This document shows, in pieces, positions 1 to 7,076 of a DNA stretch of 9,386 nt. The number at the start of each line of letters is the position of its first letter. The stretch's first letter is position 1. The translations under genes and the position numbers were made by a program. Below the pieces are notes generated by a model that saw only the letters and a program-made list of their open reading frames with translations, made no database searches and was not told where the DNA came from. Source of the DNA: Phycisphaerales bacterium UBA1926 (GTDB lineage: Bacteria; Planctomycetota; Phycisphaerae; Phycisphaerales; UBA1924); NCBI GenBank assembly GCA_002337215.1, contig DDFO01000015.1, positions 5,520 through 14,905 of the forward strand, given 5' to 3'.

Positions 1-855
1 CGGCACTCCGACGCATCGGTCCAGGGCGACAATACAACGCCGAACGACCGCGCCGCTATCTTCTGGGGGCCGCTCGAGCGAGTCTCCGTCGCGGCCCGGA
101 ACCTCCCGGATGGTCACATGCTCGTGCCCTGGATCACCAACTACCTCCAGCAGAACGGCGGCGCCGAGTTCTACCACGCCCCGCCCCCCTCCGCCGAAGA
201 CCTCCGCGCACTCGTTCAGCACTACCGTCTCCGGGGCGCACGATCGTTCATGATCTGGGCGGGCGATGCGCACTACACCCACCACCCCGAGATCAATCTT
301 CAGGAGTTCCGCGACCTCGCGATGGACTCGTGGACCGAGCTCGATCCGGTGTTCGAGACCACCGAGGCGTACGAGTTCCTGAACCTCAAGACCGACAAAC
401 AGTCGGGCGTGCAGTGGTCGGGGCTCCGCACCGATTCGACCGCGGTCATCCTCGTCTCGAATCTCAACGACGAGCCGATGTCGGTTGACCTGCCCCCGAT
501 GGCGGGCCTCCCCGACACCACGCCGCTCGTCGCGCCGGGTGAGCACGACGTGTTCGTCTATGACCTGGTCCCCGCCGCCCGCGACTTCGACAACGACGGC
601 GACATCGACACCGGCGACTTCATCGCGTTCGTCCGATCGCTCCAATCCAACGGGTCAACCGAGTCGGGTACCGTCGGCGGCAAAGGCGTCAGCCCCATCG
701 ACATCGACACGAACGGCGCCGTGGATCTCAACGACATCGTGGCCGTGCTCGGCGCTCTCCGGGACGGCCTCTACTCGCCGGCACCCCGATCCAACAACCG
801 CGGCCGCTCGCAAGCCTCGGCACCGACTCGCGGAAACGTCGTCGGCACGAAGTGA
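1..855 (+). CDS. Secreted TIM-barrel-like protein with C-terminal dockerin-like domain (3' part only)
   Basis: The frame is open from base 1 to TGA 853-855, so the 5' end lies outside the window; an ATG at 118 is internal. The visible start (RHSDAS...) aligns with residue 265 of the next gene's product, so roughly 260 N-terminal residues should be missing. Shared blocks include ARNLPDGH, a PWI(S/T)N strand, an APPPS segment and a LVSNL...SVDLP C-terminal beta domain. After that domain this copy carries two 12-residue calcium loops, DFDNDGDIDTGD (583-618) and DIDTNGAVDLND (700-735), 39 residues apart. They fit the dockerin/EF-hand pattern D-x-D/N-x-D/N-G-x-x-D-x-x-D. A basic, Ser/Pro-rich tail follows. 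Dockerin-like ends are common on secreted planctomycete proteins and mediate calcium-dependent protein binding elsewhere. The catalytic function is unknown; a glycoside-hydrolase-like barrel is only an inference. Confidence 0.85.
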   Translation, partial: RHSDASVQGDNTTPNDRAAIFWGPLERVSVAARNLPDGHMLVPWITNYLQQNGGAEFYHAPPPSAEDLRALVQHYRLRGARSFMIWAGDAHYTHHPEINLQEFRDLAMDSWTELDPVFETTEAYEFLNLKTDKQSGVQWSGLRTDSTAVILVSNLNDEPMSVDLPPMAGLPDTTPLVAPGEHDVFVYDLVPAARDFDNDGDIDTGDFIAFVRSLQSNGSTESGTVGGKGVSPIDIDTNGAVDLNDIVAVLGALRDGLYSPAPRSNNRGRSQASAPTRGNVVGTK

Positions 856-903
856 TCCCAACCCGCGTCGGCGGCACCAGCAGGCAAACCCCGGTCGACC
901 GTG

Positions 904-912
904 TGGTACAGT
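904..912 (+). promoter_or_regulatory. Extended -10 promoter, predicted leaderless start
   Basis: TGG-TACAGT at 904-912 fits an extended -10 element (TGn followed by TAnnnT). Six bases separate it from ATG 919, so the predicted transcription start coincides with the start codon. No convincing -35 box lies 16-18 bp upstream. The same arrangement recurs at 2925-2942 and on the minus strand at 6999-6982. Confidence 0.55.
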
Positions 913-918
913 GGCCGG

Positions 919-2292
919 ATGCGAATGACAATTCTCACCGCTCTCCTGCTCAGTCTCGCAAGCGGCTGTGCCCAGCTCGACCGGATGATCGCCGACATCT
1001 CCGGAAGCCCGCCGCCCGGGAATCTGGGCGGGGGCGGCGCTGGCACGGCGAGCACGATCCGGACGCCCGGCGAAGCGCCACCTCCGATCTTCGGCGATTG
1101 GTGGTACCTCACCGATCCGGCGATGAAACGCACCCGCAAGCCCACGAGCGGCGACCCATGCCTCGCCGTCCCCCGTTTCAACTACCCGGATGAGTACACC
1201 TACGTGCCCGTCAATATCCCCGGGGCGGGGCACGGCGGGCCGAGCTTCGTCGCAGGCGGATGGTACAACTGGTTCGCCCGCTGCTACACCAACAACATCG
1301 CGGCATCGGGTGCCCCGGTCGCCGTGCTCATCCGCTCACGCAACTGCCCGTTCCCCTATGCGACCGCCGGCTTCGAAGTCTCCCCGGGTGAAGTCCCCGC
1401 GATGCTCGATACCGTGCCCCGGCTCGACTACCTATTCATGGACCTCGAGCCCATCAAGGGCGGGACCGATCAGGACGTCATCCGCAACGCCGAGGCGATC
1501 GTTCGCATGGTGCGCGAGCACCAGAACCCGAGTGTTTCCAACGCATACATCGGCAACTACAGCGACTGGCCAGGCGTGCAGAACGAGGCGAGTATCTGGC
1601 CGAACAAGCGTGATCGCACGCGCATCAGAGGACGCTGGAACAAGGATTCGTTTTACCGATCGAACTTCAACGTCGCGATGCCGGTGGCCTACCCCTACGA
1701 GACCTATTCCAGACACAGCGACCAGGCGATCCAGAAGGGACCGACAACCCCCAGCGACCGGGCCGCGATGGTCTGGGCACCCGTCGAGCGTGTCTCGGCC
1801 GCCGCCCGCAACCTCCCCGACGGACACCTGCTCATCCCGTGGATCTCCAATTTCGTGGAGTACGACGAAGACGGGGATGTCTACAACGCACCCCCCCCCT
1901 CGAAGGCCGACCTTGAGGCGCTCGTGAGGCATATCCGGATGCGCGGCGCCCACTCCTACATGGTGTGGACCAGCGACGCGACGCGGACCGACCACCCCAC
2001 CATCGGCCGGATGGAGTTCCGAGAGCTCGCCATGAACGCCTGGCGTTCGCTCAATCCTGCATTCCCCGACGGGGAATCTGTCACGCTCATGAATCTTGAG
2101 ACTGACAAGTCTTCGGGTATTGTCTGGTCGGGTGTCGTCGGGGGTGGAAGGGCCTGGGTGCTTGTCTCGAACCTGAGCCCTCGGGCGGTCTCGGTCGATC
2201 TCCCCAGCGGCAGCCTCTCGGGCCTGCCCGATCGAACCCCCGAGGTGCCCCCGGGGCAGCACCGTCTGTACCGCTTCCCGATCGGCGGCTAA
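919..2292 (+). CDS. Lipoprotein, TIM-barrel/glycosidase-like, paralogue of the upstream gene
   Basis: The predicted product has 457 residues. The N-terminus MRMTILTALLLSLASGC is a lipoprotein signal with lipobox ASG-C and Cys17 as the lipidated residue. A Gly/Pro-rich linker follows (about residues 26-57), then a large domain with DLEP at 175-178 and segments resembling the strands of a TIM-barrel glycosidase (NAYIGNYSDWPG, MPVAYPYE, LLIPWISN, HSYMVW). A small C-terminal beta domain (391-457) contains WVLVSNLSPRAVSVDLP. From residue 265 onward it is about half identical by eye to the product of 1-855, but it ends before any dockerin. ATG 919 is preferred over GTG 901 because 901 would lie inside the -10 promoter and would spoil the signal peptide; ATG 925 is the next alternative. 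The acidic pair D175/E177 is a candidate active site by analogy only. I do not recognise the family, so enzyme activity is inferred. Confidence 0.85.
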   Translation: MRMTILTALLLSLASGCAQLDRMIADISGSPPPGNLGGGGAGTASTIRTPGEAPPPIFGDWWYLTDPAMKRTRKPTSGDPCLAVPRFNYPDEYTYVPVNIPGAGHGGPSFVAGGWYNWFARCYTNNIAASGAPVAVLIRSRNCPFPYATAGFEVSPGEVPAMLDTVPRLDYLFMDLEPIKGGTDQDVIRNAEAIVRMVREHQNPSVSNAYIGNYSDWPGVQNEASIWPNKRDRTRIRGRWNKDSFYRSNFNVAMPVAYPYETYSRHSDQAIQKGPTTPSDRAAMVWAPVERVSAAARNLPDGHLLIPWISNFVEYDEDGDVYNAPPPSKADLEALVRHIRMRGAHSYMVWTSDATRTDHPTIGRMEFRELAMNAWRSLNPAFPDGESVTLMNLETDKSSGIVWSGVVGGGRAWVLVSNLSPRAVSVDLPSGSLSGLPDRTPEVPPGQHRLYRFPIGG

Positions 2293-2317
2293 AAATCGCC
2301 TCGCCACGCCCGCGGGG

Positions 2318-2326
2318 TGGTACGAT
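2318..2326 (+). promoter_or_regulatory. Extended -10 promoter of the ACT-domain gene
   Basis: TGG-TACGAT at 2318-2326 is a good extended -10 element without a clear -35. The predicted start near 2333 gives a leader of about 21 nt containing the Shine-Dalgarno-like AAAAGAGG (2339-2346), 7 nt before ATG 2354. This gene therefore appears to be led, unlike the three leaderless candidates in the window. Confidence 0.5.
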
Positions 2327-2353
2327 GCGGGCCACGCGAAAAGAGGTCTCCGG

Positions 2354-2830
2354 ATGTCAGCCAGTTCGACCCCCTTCGGGACAATGCAGGGGTACTCCCC
2401 GCCCACCGTGACGCAGTTCAGCGTTTTTCTGAACAACAAGGTGGGCAAGCTGCTCGATCTGCTCGAGGGCTTCAATGACTCGTCGTGCCAGATCTGCGCG
2501 ATCAGCGTCCATGAGGCGAGCGACCACGCGGTTGTCCGCATCATCACCAACAGCGAGAAGATGGCGCGGGCCAAACTCCGGGAGGAGACGCTCGCGTTTG
2601 GTGAGATCAACGTGCTCATTGTTGAACTCACCGAGGGGCACACGCTCAGCAGCATGTGCTTGAGCCTGCTGGGCGCGGAACTGAACATCCACTTCGCCTA
2701 CCCGCTGATGACCGAGCCGAATGGGTGCCCCACGATCGCCCTGGCGACCGATGACACCACGCTCGCGGGACAGATCCTGCGCCGCAAGGGCTTCAAGCTG
2801 CTGGGCGAGGCCGATCTGCCCCAGCTCTGA
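2354..2830 (+). CDS. Tandem ACT-domain protein
   Basis: This is a 158-residue soluble protein with no signal peptide or membrane segment. After a short polar N-terminus, residues about 20-85 (QFSVFLNNKVGKLLDLLEGF... then AVVRIIT) have the beta-alpha-beta-beta pattern of an ACT domain, including the N/K-V-G-K-L turn that often contacts ligand. A second ACT unit covers about 86-150 (INVLIVEL, LSSMCLSLLGAELNIHFAYP, TIALATDD, ILRRKGFKLL). ACT domains bind small ligands, usually amino acids, and act as allosteric modules. Stand-alone tandem ACT proteins of this type in planctomycetes are often labelled as related to the acetolactate synthase regulatory subunit, but no catalytic partner lies nearby. 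The ATG start is supported by an AAGAGG ribosome site 7 nt upstream. The ligand and partner protein are unknown. Confidence 0.85.
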   Translation: MSASSTPFGTMQGYSPPTVTQFSVFLNNKVGKLLDLLEGFNDSSCQICAISVHEASDHAVVRIITNSEKMARAKLREETLAFGEINVLIVELTEGHTLSSMCLSLLGAELNIHFAYPLMTEPNGCPTIALATDDTTLAGQILRRKGFKLLGEADLPQL

Positions 2831-2924
2831 CGCCTCGCTCGAGCATTCTCGAGAAAACGACCGGCCCCCGCCCGCCCGGTTCGGTCATGGCCCGGGTGGA
2901 ATACTCGATCGCCGAGCCCTGTTC

Positions 2925-2933
2925 TGTTACGCT
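2925..2933 (+). promoter_or_regulatory. Extended -10 promoter of the TlpA-like gene
   Basis: TGT-TACGCT at 2925-2933 matches TGnTACnnT, and ATG 2940 begins exactly 6 nt after the hexamer. If transcription starts at about 2940, it either produces a leaderless message read from that ATG or gives a leader of about 130 nt ahead of GTG 3072. No -35 box is evident. Confidence 0.45.
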
Positions 2934-3059
2934 CCAACGATGAAATTCGGCGCGTGCTGTCCACACGCCGACGAGATGAGCACACACGATCGGAACAACG
3001 CCGGTCCCGGCTCGACGCACGCAGGCCCCGTCGGCACATTCCCGCGGCGCCCCGACTCC

Positions 3060-3065
3060 AAGGAG
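3060..3065 (+). promoter_or_regulatory. Ribosome binding site for GTG 3072
   Basis: AAGGAG, six bases before GTG 3072, is the strongest Shine-Dalgarno match in the window. It marks the start that puts a signal peptide at the very N-terminus of the thioredoxin-like protein. Confidence 0.75.
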
Positions 3066-3071
3066 CACTCC

Positions 3072-4190
3072 GTGAAGATCCGCACACTCTCTGCCGCCCT
3101 GCTGACCGCGACGATCGCCGGGATCGCGACACCCTCGCTTGCCCAGTCGGCCACCCAGCCGGACGCCACTCCAACGATCAACGTTGAACCCGTGCGGACC
3201 GCGGACCGGGCCGACGCGATCATCGAACGCGAGCGGGCGAACATGACGCTCCCCGAGCTGCTCGTCGGGTCCAAGGCTCCCGAACTGCAGATCGCCCAAT
3301 GGGTCAAGGGCGACTCCGTCCGCGGCTTCGAGAAAGGGCAGACCTACGTCGTCGAGTTCTGGGCACGCTGGTGCGGCCCGTGCATCGCCGCGTTCCCCCA
3401 CCTCTCCGAACTCGCCGAAGAACACAGCGATGACATGACCGTCATCGGCGTGAACATCTGGGACCCCCGCAACCCCGAATCTGAGACCATCGCCGAGACC
3501 CACGCCGGCGTCAAGGACTTCGTCGCCAAGCAGGGTGACCGGATGGGTTACACCGTCGCGATCGAAGAAAAGGGCAAGATGGCCCAGTCCTGGATGCGGG
3601 CCGCCGGCCGACGCGGCATCCCGTCCGCGTTCATCGTTGACGGCGAAGGCAAGATCGCGTGGGCGGGCCACCCCATGCAGATGGACGAGACGCTCGAGAA
3701 GGTCATCGCCGGCACGCACGACCTCGCCGCGGCGAAGGCAGCGCAGGTCGAAGAACTCGAGCAGAGCATGTGGGTCCCCCACACCATGTCGCTCATCAGC
3801 GACGAGGCGACCGCCGAGCGAGGCTACGAGCTCGCCTACGCGCTCCTCCGCACACCCCTGGCAGACGACTACTCCTCGCTCAACCAGATGTCGTGGGCGA
3901 TGCTCACGAGCGACCGGGTCGCGGTCCGCGACCACAAGGCCGCGATCGCCCTCGCCTCCGTCGCCGCGGAGAAGACGAACTGGAGCGATCCCAGCGTGCT
4001 CGACACCCTCGGCCGCGGCTACTTCGAGATGGGCAACATCGGCAAGGCGATCGACCTGCAGCAGAAAGCCATCACCGCTCTGGAGGCAGACCTCGCGGAA
4101 ACGACCAACGAACGCCGGAAGGCCGCCTACGAGCGCATGCTCAAGGACCTGAACGAGACGCTCGAGAAGTACAAGAACGCGGACGGCTGA
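3072..4190 (+). CDS. Exported TlpA-like thioredoxin-fold protein with helical C-terminal extension
   Basis: Read from GTG 3072 the product has 372 residues. The signal peptide MKIRTLSAALLTATIAGIA ends near PSLA-QS (residue 24/25). A thioredoxin fold of TlpA/ResA type spans about 65-215: VVEFWARW leads into the redox motif W100-C101-G-P-C104, the cis-proline loop is RGIP184SAFIVD, and the strand GKIAWAGHP follows. Residues 216-372 are mostly helical, with a TPR-like stretch (SVLDTLGRGYFEMGNIGKAIDLQQKAI) and a charged coiled end. TlpA-like proteins exchange thiols and disulfides outside the cytoplasm; the substrate here is unknown. Start choice: GTG 3072 has AAGGAG 6 nt upstream and exposes the signal peptide. 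An in-frame ATG at 2940, placed as for a leaderless message, would add 44 residues and give 416. TrxB is encoded convergently downstream but is cytoplasmic, so a direct partnership is not implied. Confidence 0.9.
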   Translation: MKIRTLSAALLTATIAGIATPSLAQSATQPDATPTINVEPVRTADRADAIIERERANMTLPELLVGSKAPELQIAQWVKGDSVRGFEKGQTYVVEFWARWCGPCIAAFPHLSELAEEHSDDMTVIGVNIWDPRNPESETIAETHAGVKDFVAKQGDRMGYTVAIEEKGKMAQSWMRAAGRRGIPSAFIVDGEGKIAWAGHPMQMDETLEKVIAGTHDLAAAKAAQVEELEQSMWVPHTMSLISDEATAERGYELAYALLRTPLADDYSSLNQMSWAMLTSDRVAVRDHKAAIALASVAAEKTNWSDPSVLDTLGRGYFEMGNIGKAIDLQQKAITALEADLAETTNERRKAAYERMLKDLNETLEKYKNADG

Positions 4191-4240
4191 TCACCGCTGA
4201 TCAGAGGTCCACCGACTCTGGGTCTGCGGTTCCAAAGCCA

Positions 4241-4269
4241 ACAAGCCCCGCGATCGACGCGGGGCTTGT
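4241..4269. terminator. Bidirectional Rho-independent terminator between convergent genes
   Basis: A perfect 12-bp inverted repeat (4241-4252 with 4258-4269, ACAAGCCCCGCG and its complement) encloses the 5-nt loop ATCGA. On the + strand it ends in TTGTTTC, a short T-run, 50 bp after the stop of the TlpA-like gene. On the - strand it lies 28 bp beyond the trxB stop and is followed by TTG. Its position between convergent genes suggests it serves both. Confidence 0.8.
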
Positions 4270-4297
4270 TTCTGCGCTCATTCTCGACTGAGGTCGG

Positions 4298-5305
4298 TCA
4301 GATCAGGTCGTGCGCGGCCAGCCAGTGTTCGGCGTCCAGTGCCGCCTGGCAGCCCATCCCCGCCGCGGTGATCGCCTGTCGATACTTCGCGTCGGCGACG
4401 TCGCCCGCGGCGAACACGCCGGGGACGTTGGTCGCGCTCGATCGGCCCTTGAGATCGATGTACCCCGAATCGTCGAATTCGAGTCCGGTTTCGCGCAGGA
4501 ACTTCGTCGCCGGGGTGTGCCCGATCGCGATGAACAGCCCCTTGACCGGGAGCTCGGATCGCTCGCCCGTTTGCGTGTCCTCGAGAACGACCGTCGTGAG
4601 CTTGTCGTTGCCCATGTGGTCGGGCTCGCTCAGGCAATCAACGACCGACTTATTCCACAGCACCTCGGCGTTCGGCTTGCTCAGTAGCCGCTCCTGCATG
4701 ACCTTGCTCGCACGCAGCTCATCACGCCGGTGGATGACGTAGACCTTGCCCGCGAACTTGGTGAGGAACGTCGCCTCCTCCATCGCCGTGTCGCCGCCGC
4801 CCACGACCGCGAGCTCGGCGCCGCGGAACATCGGCAGCGCACCGTCGCACACCGCGCATGCGCTGACACCGCCGCCGGTCTGCGCGAGCCGGAGCTCGTT
4901 CTTGAGGCCGAGCCAGTTCGCGGTCGCGCCGGTCGAAACGATCACGGCGTGCGCCCGGACAGTCTCGCCCTTGTGTGTCTTCAGTTCGTGAGGACGATCA
5001 ACCGGATTATCCGAGAACGAGATCTCGTCGACGTCATGGAGCAGGACGCGTGTCCCGAACCGCTCGGCCTGCTTCTGGAATTTCTCCATCATGTCAGGCC
5101 CCGTCACGCCTTCGGGAAACCCAGGATAGTTCTCGACGTCCGTCGTCAGCATCAGCTGCCCGCCGGGGAGGACAGGCCCCGGATTCTGCTTCGCGACGCC
5201 CGCGTAGACGATCGGGTCAAGCTGGGCCCGCGCCGCGTAGATCGCCGCCGTCCAGCCCGCCGGGCCGGAGCCCACGATCACAACCTTTTCGACCGACTCG
5301 CTCAC
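4298..5305 (-). CDS. trxB: Thioredoxin reductase (NADPH)
   Basis: This 335-residue flavoprotein matches low-molecular-weight bacterial thioredoxin reductase in length and motifs. It reduces thioredoxin with NADPH through FAD and a redox-active disulfide in the cytoplasm. Visible in order are the FAD-binding GSGPAG (12-17), PGGQLMLTTDVENYPGFPEG (47-66), VSTGATANWLG, the active-site C150-A-V-C153-D154, the NADPH-binding GGGDTAMEEA (169-178) with HRRDELRAS (192-200), and the C-terminal FAD motif GVFAAGDVAD near 293-302. Translation starts at GTG 5305, with AGGAG 7 nt upstream. The upstream gene's stop is 59 bp away, with no terminator and no clear promoter between them, so co-transcription with the secreted protein gene is likely. 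The 4241-4269 stem-loop lies just downstream. No key residue is missing. Confidence 0.96.
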   Translation of the reverse strand: MSESVEKVVIVGSGPAGWTAAIYAARAQLDPIVYAGVAKQNPGPVLPGGQLMLTTDVENYPGFPEGVTGPDMMEKFQKQAERFGTRVLLHDVDEISFSDNPVDRPHELKTHKGETVRAHAVIVSTGATANWLGLKNELRLAQTGGGVSACAVCDGALPMFRGAELAVVGGGDTAMEEATFLTKFAGKVYVIHRRDELRASKVMQERLLSKPNAEVLWNKSVVDCLSEPDHMGNDKLTTVVLEDTQTGERSELPVKGLFIAIGHTPATKFLRETGLEFDDSGYIDLKGRSSATNVPGVFAAGDVADAKYRQAITAAGMGCQAALDAEHWLAAHDLI

Positions 5306-5364
5306 GCTCGTGCTCCTGGGGTGGTGTTGATTCGATCTGGCAGTAATCTCGACCGCGCGCGTGT

Positions 5365-6984
5365 TTATTCGAGCTCGCCGATATAGCGCAGGTGTTCGCG
5401 GTGAAGCCCGAGCATGGGAGGCCAGATGAGATAATCACCGATCAGCGACTCGGGATTCACGCTCATCCGTGTCCCGTTGTCGTCCTCGCCGTTCTCGCCC
5501 GTCGAATAGACCAGGAACTGGTCGTCATAGAGCGTGATCTCGAAGTTGGTGCCGTCTCCCGGGAAGAGCTGCATCGTGTGCGGCTCCTTCTCCTCCCGCT
5601 CGTCGGCGACGTAGTCGTCTGTCACCGGGCGGAAGTACCGCATGGGCGGCCTGCGCCCACCCGCCCGGCTCGTGTTGAGCGGGTCATCCTCGAGCCGGTC
5701 CACCCAGCGCGGACGGATGCCATCGATCGCGGTCGCGAACGAGCCGACCCGGTAGTACCGGCCCAGCAACCCAAGCGACTGCCGCGTCCCGACGCGTTCC
5801 AGATCGACGTGCGTCCGCAGGTCGAAAAGCACGCCCATGTCCCCCCCGGTGCCGACGGTGACCACGAGCGTGTCGTCGCCCGCCATGTCGGTATCCCACG
5901 CGAACGGGAGTTGGAGCAGCGGATCGAACCGATCGAGCTCCCACCGCTTCTCCCAGCTCTGGAAGACGCCCTTGAGCACGTCGTCGATGTCGAACCAGTC
6001 CTTCTGCGACGATTCGTTCGCCTCGAAGCGCGTCGCGGCGCTGAAACGTCGCAGCGGCCGATCGGTCGTCGCAAGCCGCACCATCGTGGGCACGAAGCGG
6101 TTCCGGTCCACGTTGCCCCGCGTCTCGTAGAGAACCTCGATGAGTTGCTCGGCCGCGAGACGGTTCGCCCTCGGGAAGTTCAGGCGATCGAGGCGGATCG
6201 GGCCGTCCTCGGGGTGCAGCCGATCGATCACCTTCTTCAGCGCGTTGACATCGACCGCGCGATCGCCCTTGAAATCCTGATAGGCGATATCTCGCATCCG
6301 CGTCAGCGCGTCGGCCGCCGTGCGATAGCCCCACTCCGACTCGGCGAGTGTTTCCCGGTCCGCGATCTGGTACCCGAACTGCACGAGATCGACGAGCAGG
6401 TCGAGCGCCGGCGCGACCTCGCCCGCCGCGAGCCGACGCGTCGCCTCGATATGCACAAGGCAGCGCAGGTCGTCGAATTTCTTCATATAGAAATGACGCG
6501 CGCCCGCGAGCAGCGGCGGATCGCCCAGGTCTGTGTACATCTCACCGCGGATGGAATCGATGCCGATCCCGTCCACGCCGTACGGGAGCGCGAACGCCAT
6601 CGCGGTGTCGTACTTCTCGCCGACCGTCGCCTTGTCGAGCGCGTCGATCACGTTCTTGCTCGAAGGCTTCGTCGCCCACGCCTCCGCGGCCGACCAGCCC
6701 CGCGCACCCGCGAACATCATCTGCGCCTTCTCGACGGTCTCCACGCCGAGCGGCGCGGGCTCCAGATCGATCAGGGCCGGCAGGATGATCGGGTGCGACC
6801 ATCGCGATTGGACGATGTCGCCGTACAGGTTGTTGGCCTGCTCGACCCAGGTTTGCCCGGCCGCCGCGGGGGCGAACACCCCCACCGCGAGCGTGGCGAT
6901 CAGGCCAAGGAACTTCCCACGCGAGCGCCGCGGGGCGGGGCTCGGCGCAACGGTCGTGGTCTCGTGATTCGGCTGATTCGGCAT
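5365..6984 (-). CDS. Unrecognised secreted protein with pseudopilin-like C-terminal motif
   Basis: Read from ATG 6984 the product has 539 residues. The N-terminus is polar with a basic patch (PRRSRGK, residues 18-24), then a hydrophobic core (FLGLIATLAVGVFAPA) and a likely signal-peptidase site near AAAG-QT (42-45). The RR pair is not a proper twin-arginine motif. The mature part is alpha-helical and rich in Asp, Arg and Leu, with no cysteine pair or catalytic signature I can identify. The last 64 residues contain FEITLYDDQFLVYSTGENGEDDNG and GDYLIWPP. A similar YS-G-x-G-x-DD-G ending is common in planctomycete secreted proteins and resembles the calcium-binding end of type II pseudopilins; this likeness is an inference. 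An upstream GTG (7032) is possible but would lie before the -10 element and disrupt the signal sequence. It probably shares a transcript with trxB. The function is unknown. Confidence 0.8.
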   Translation of the reverse strand: MPNQPNHETTTVAPSPAPRRSRGKFLGLIATLAVGVFAPAAAGQTWVEQANNLYGDIVQSRWSHPIILPALIDLEPAPLGVETVEKAQMMFAGARGWSAAEAWATKPSSKNVIDALDKATVGEKYDTAMAFALPYGVDGIGIDSIRGEMYTDLGDPPLLAGARHFYMKKFDDLRCLVHIEATRRLAAGEVAPALDLLVDLVQFGYQIADRETLAESEWGYRTAADALTRMRDIAYQDFKGDRAVDVNALKKVIDRLHPEDGPIRLDRLNFPRANRLAAEQLIEVLYETRGNVDRNRFVPTMVRLATTDRPLRRFSAATRFEANESSQKDWFDIDDVLKGVFQSWEKRWELDRFDPLLQLPFAWDTDMAGDDTLVVTVGTGGDMGVLFDLRTHVDLERVGTRQSLGLLGRYYRVGSFATAIDGIRPRWVDRLEDDPLNTSRAGGRRPPMRYFRPVTDDYVADEREEKEPHTMQLFPGDGTNFEITLYDDQFLVYSTGENGEDDNGTRMSVNPESLIGDYLIWPPMLGLHREHLRYIGELE

Positions 6985-6990
6985 AGCCCG

Positions 6991-6999
6991 ATGGTAGCA
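6991..6999 (-). promoter_or_regulatory. Extended -10 promoter, predicted leaderless start
   Basis: On the minus strand TGC-TACCAT runs from 6999 to 6991, followed by CGGGCT and ATG at 6984. The six-base spacing puts the expected transcription start at the A of the ATG. There is no ribosome site and no -35 box. It supports ATG 6984 over GTG 7032 as the start of the secreted protein gene. Confidence 0.55.
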
Positions 7000-7076
7000 C
7001 GCGACGCCGCCCCGTTCGGCCGCCGGACCCAATCCCGAGCGCCCGCCGAAACCCGATCCACATCCTTGGCGGAATG

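Noticed and set aside
901..918. GTG 901 as an earlier start for the lipoprotein
   Set aside because: It would lie in the -10 element and add six residues (MWYSGR) ahead of a compact lipoprotein signal; ATG 919 fits both promoter and lipobox.
1432..2688. A 418-codon minus-strand open frame spanning the lipoprotein and ACT genes
   Set aside because: It crosses two well-supported + strand genes and the gap between them, and has no recognisable domain, so it is a shadow frame.
2838..2853. CTCGAG-CATT-CTCGAG hairpin after the ACT gene as a terminator
   Set aside because: The stem is only 6 bp, made of two self-palindromic sites, and is followed by AAAACG rather than a T-run.
2721..2939. Extending the TlpA-like gene upstream of 2940 in the same open frame
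   Set aside because: That stretch overlaps the end of the ACT gene and the promoter, and its codon third positions show no coding bias in this frame by hand count.
2793..3935. A 380-codon minus-strand open frame over the thioredoxin-like gene
   Set aside because: The + strand encodes WCGPC, a cis-Pro loop and a signal peptide; the minus frame is low-complexity and Gly/Arg/Asp-rich.
5306..5364. A separate promoter for trxB in the 59-bp gap
   Set aside because: TTACTGCC on the minus strand was considered as a -10, but it lacks the T at the last position and a TGn extension, so co-transcription is simpler.
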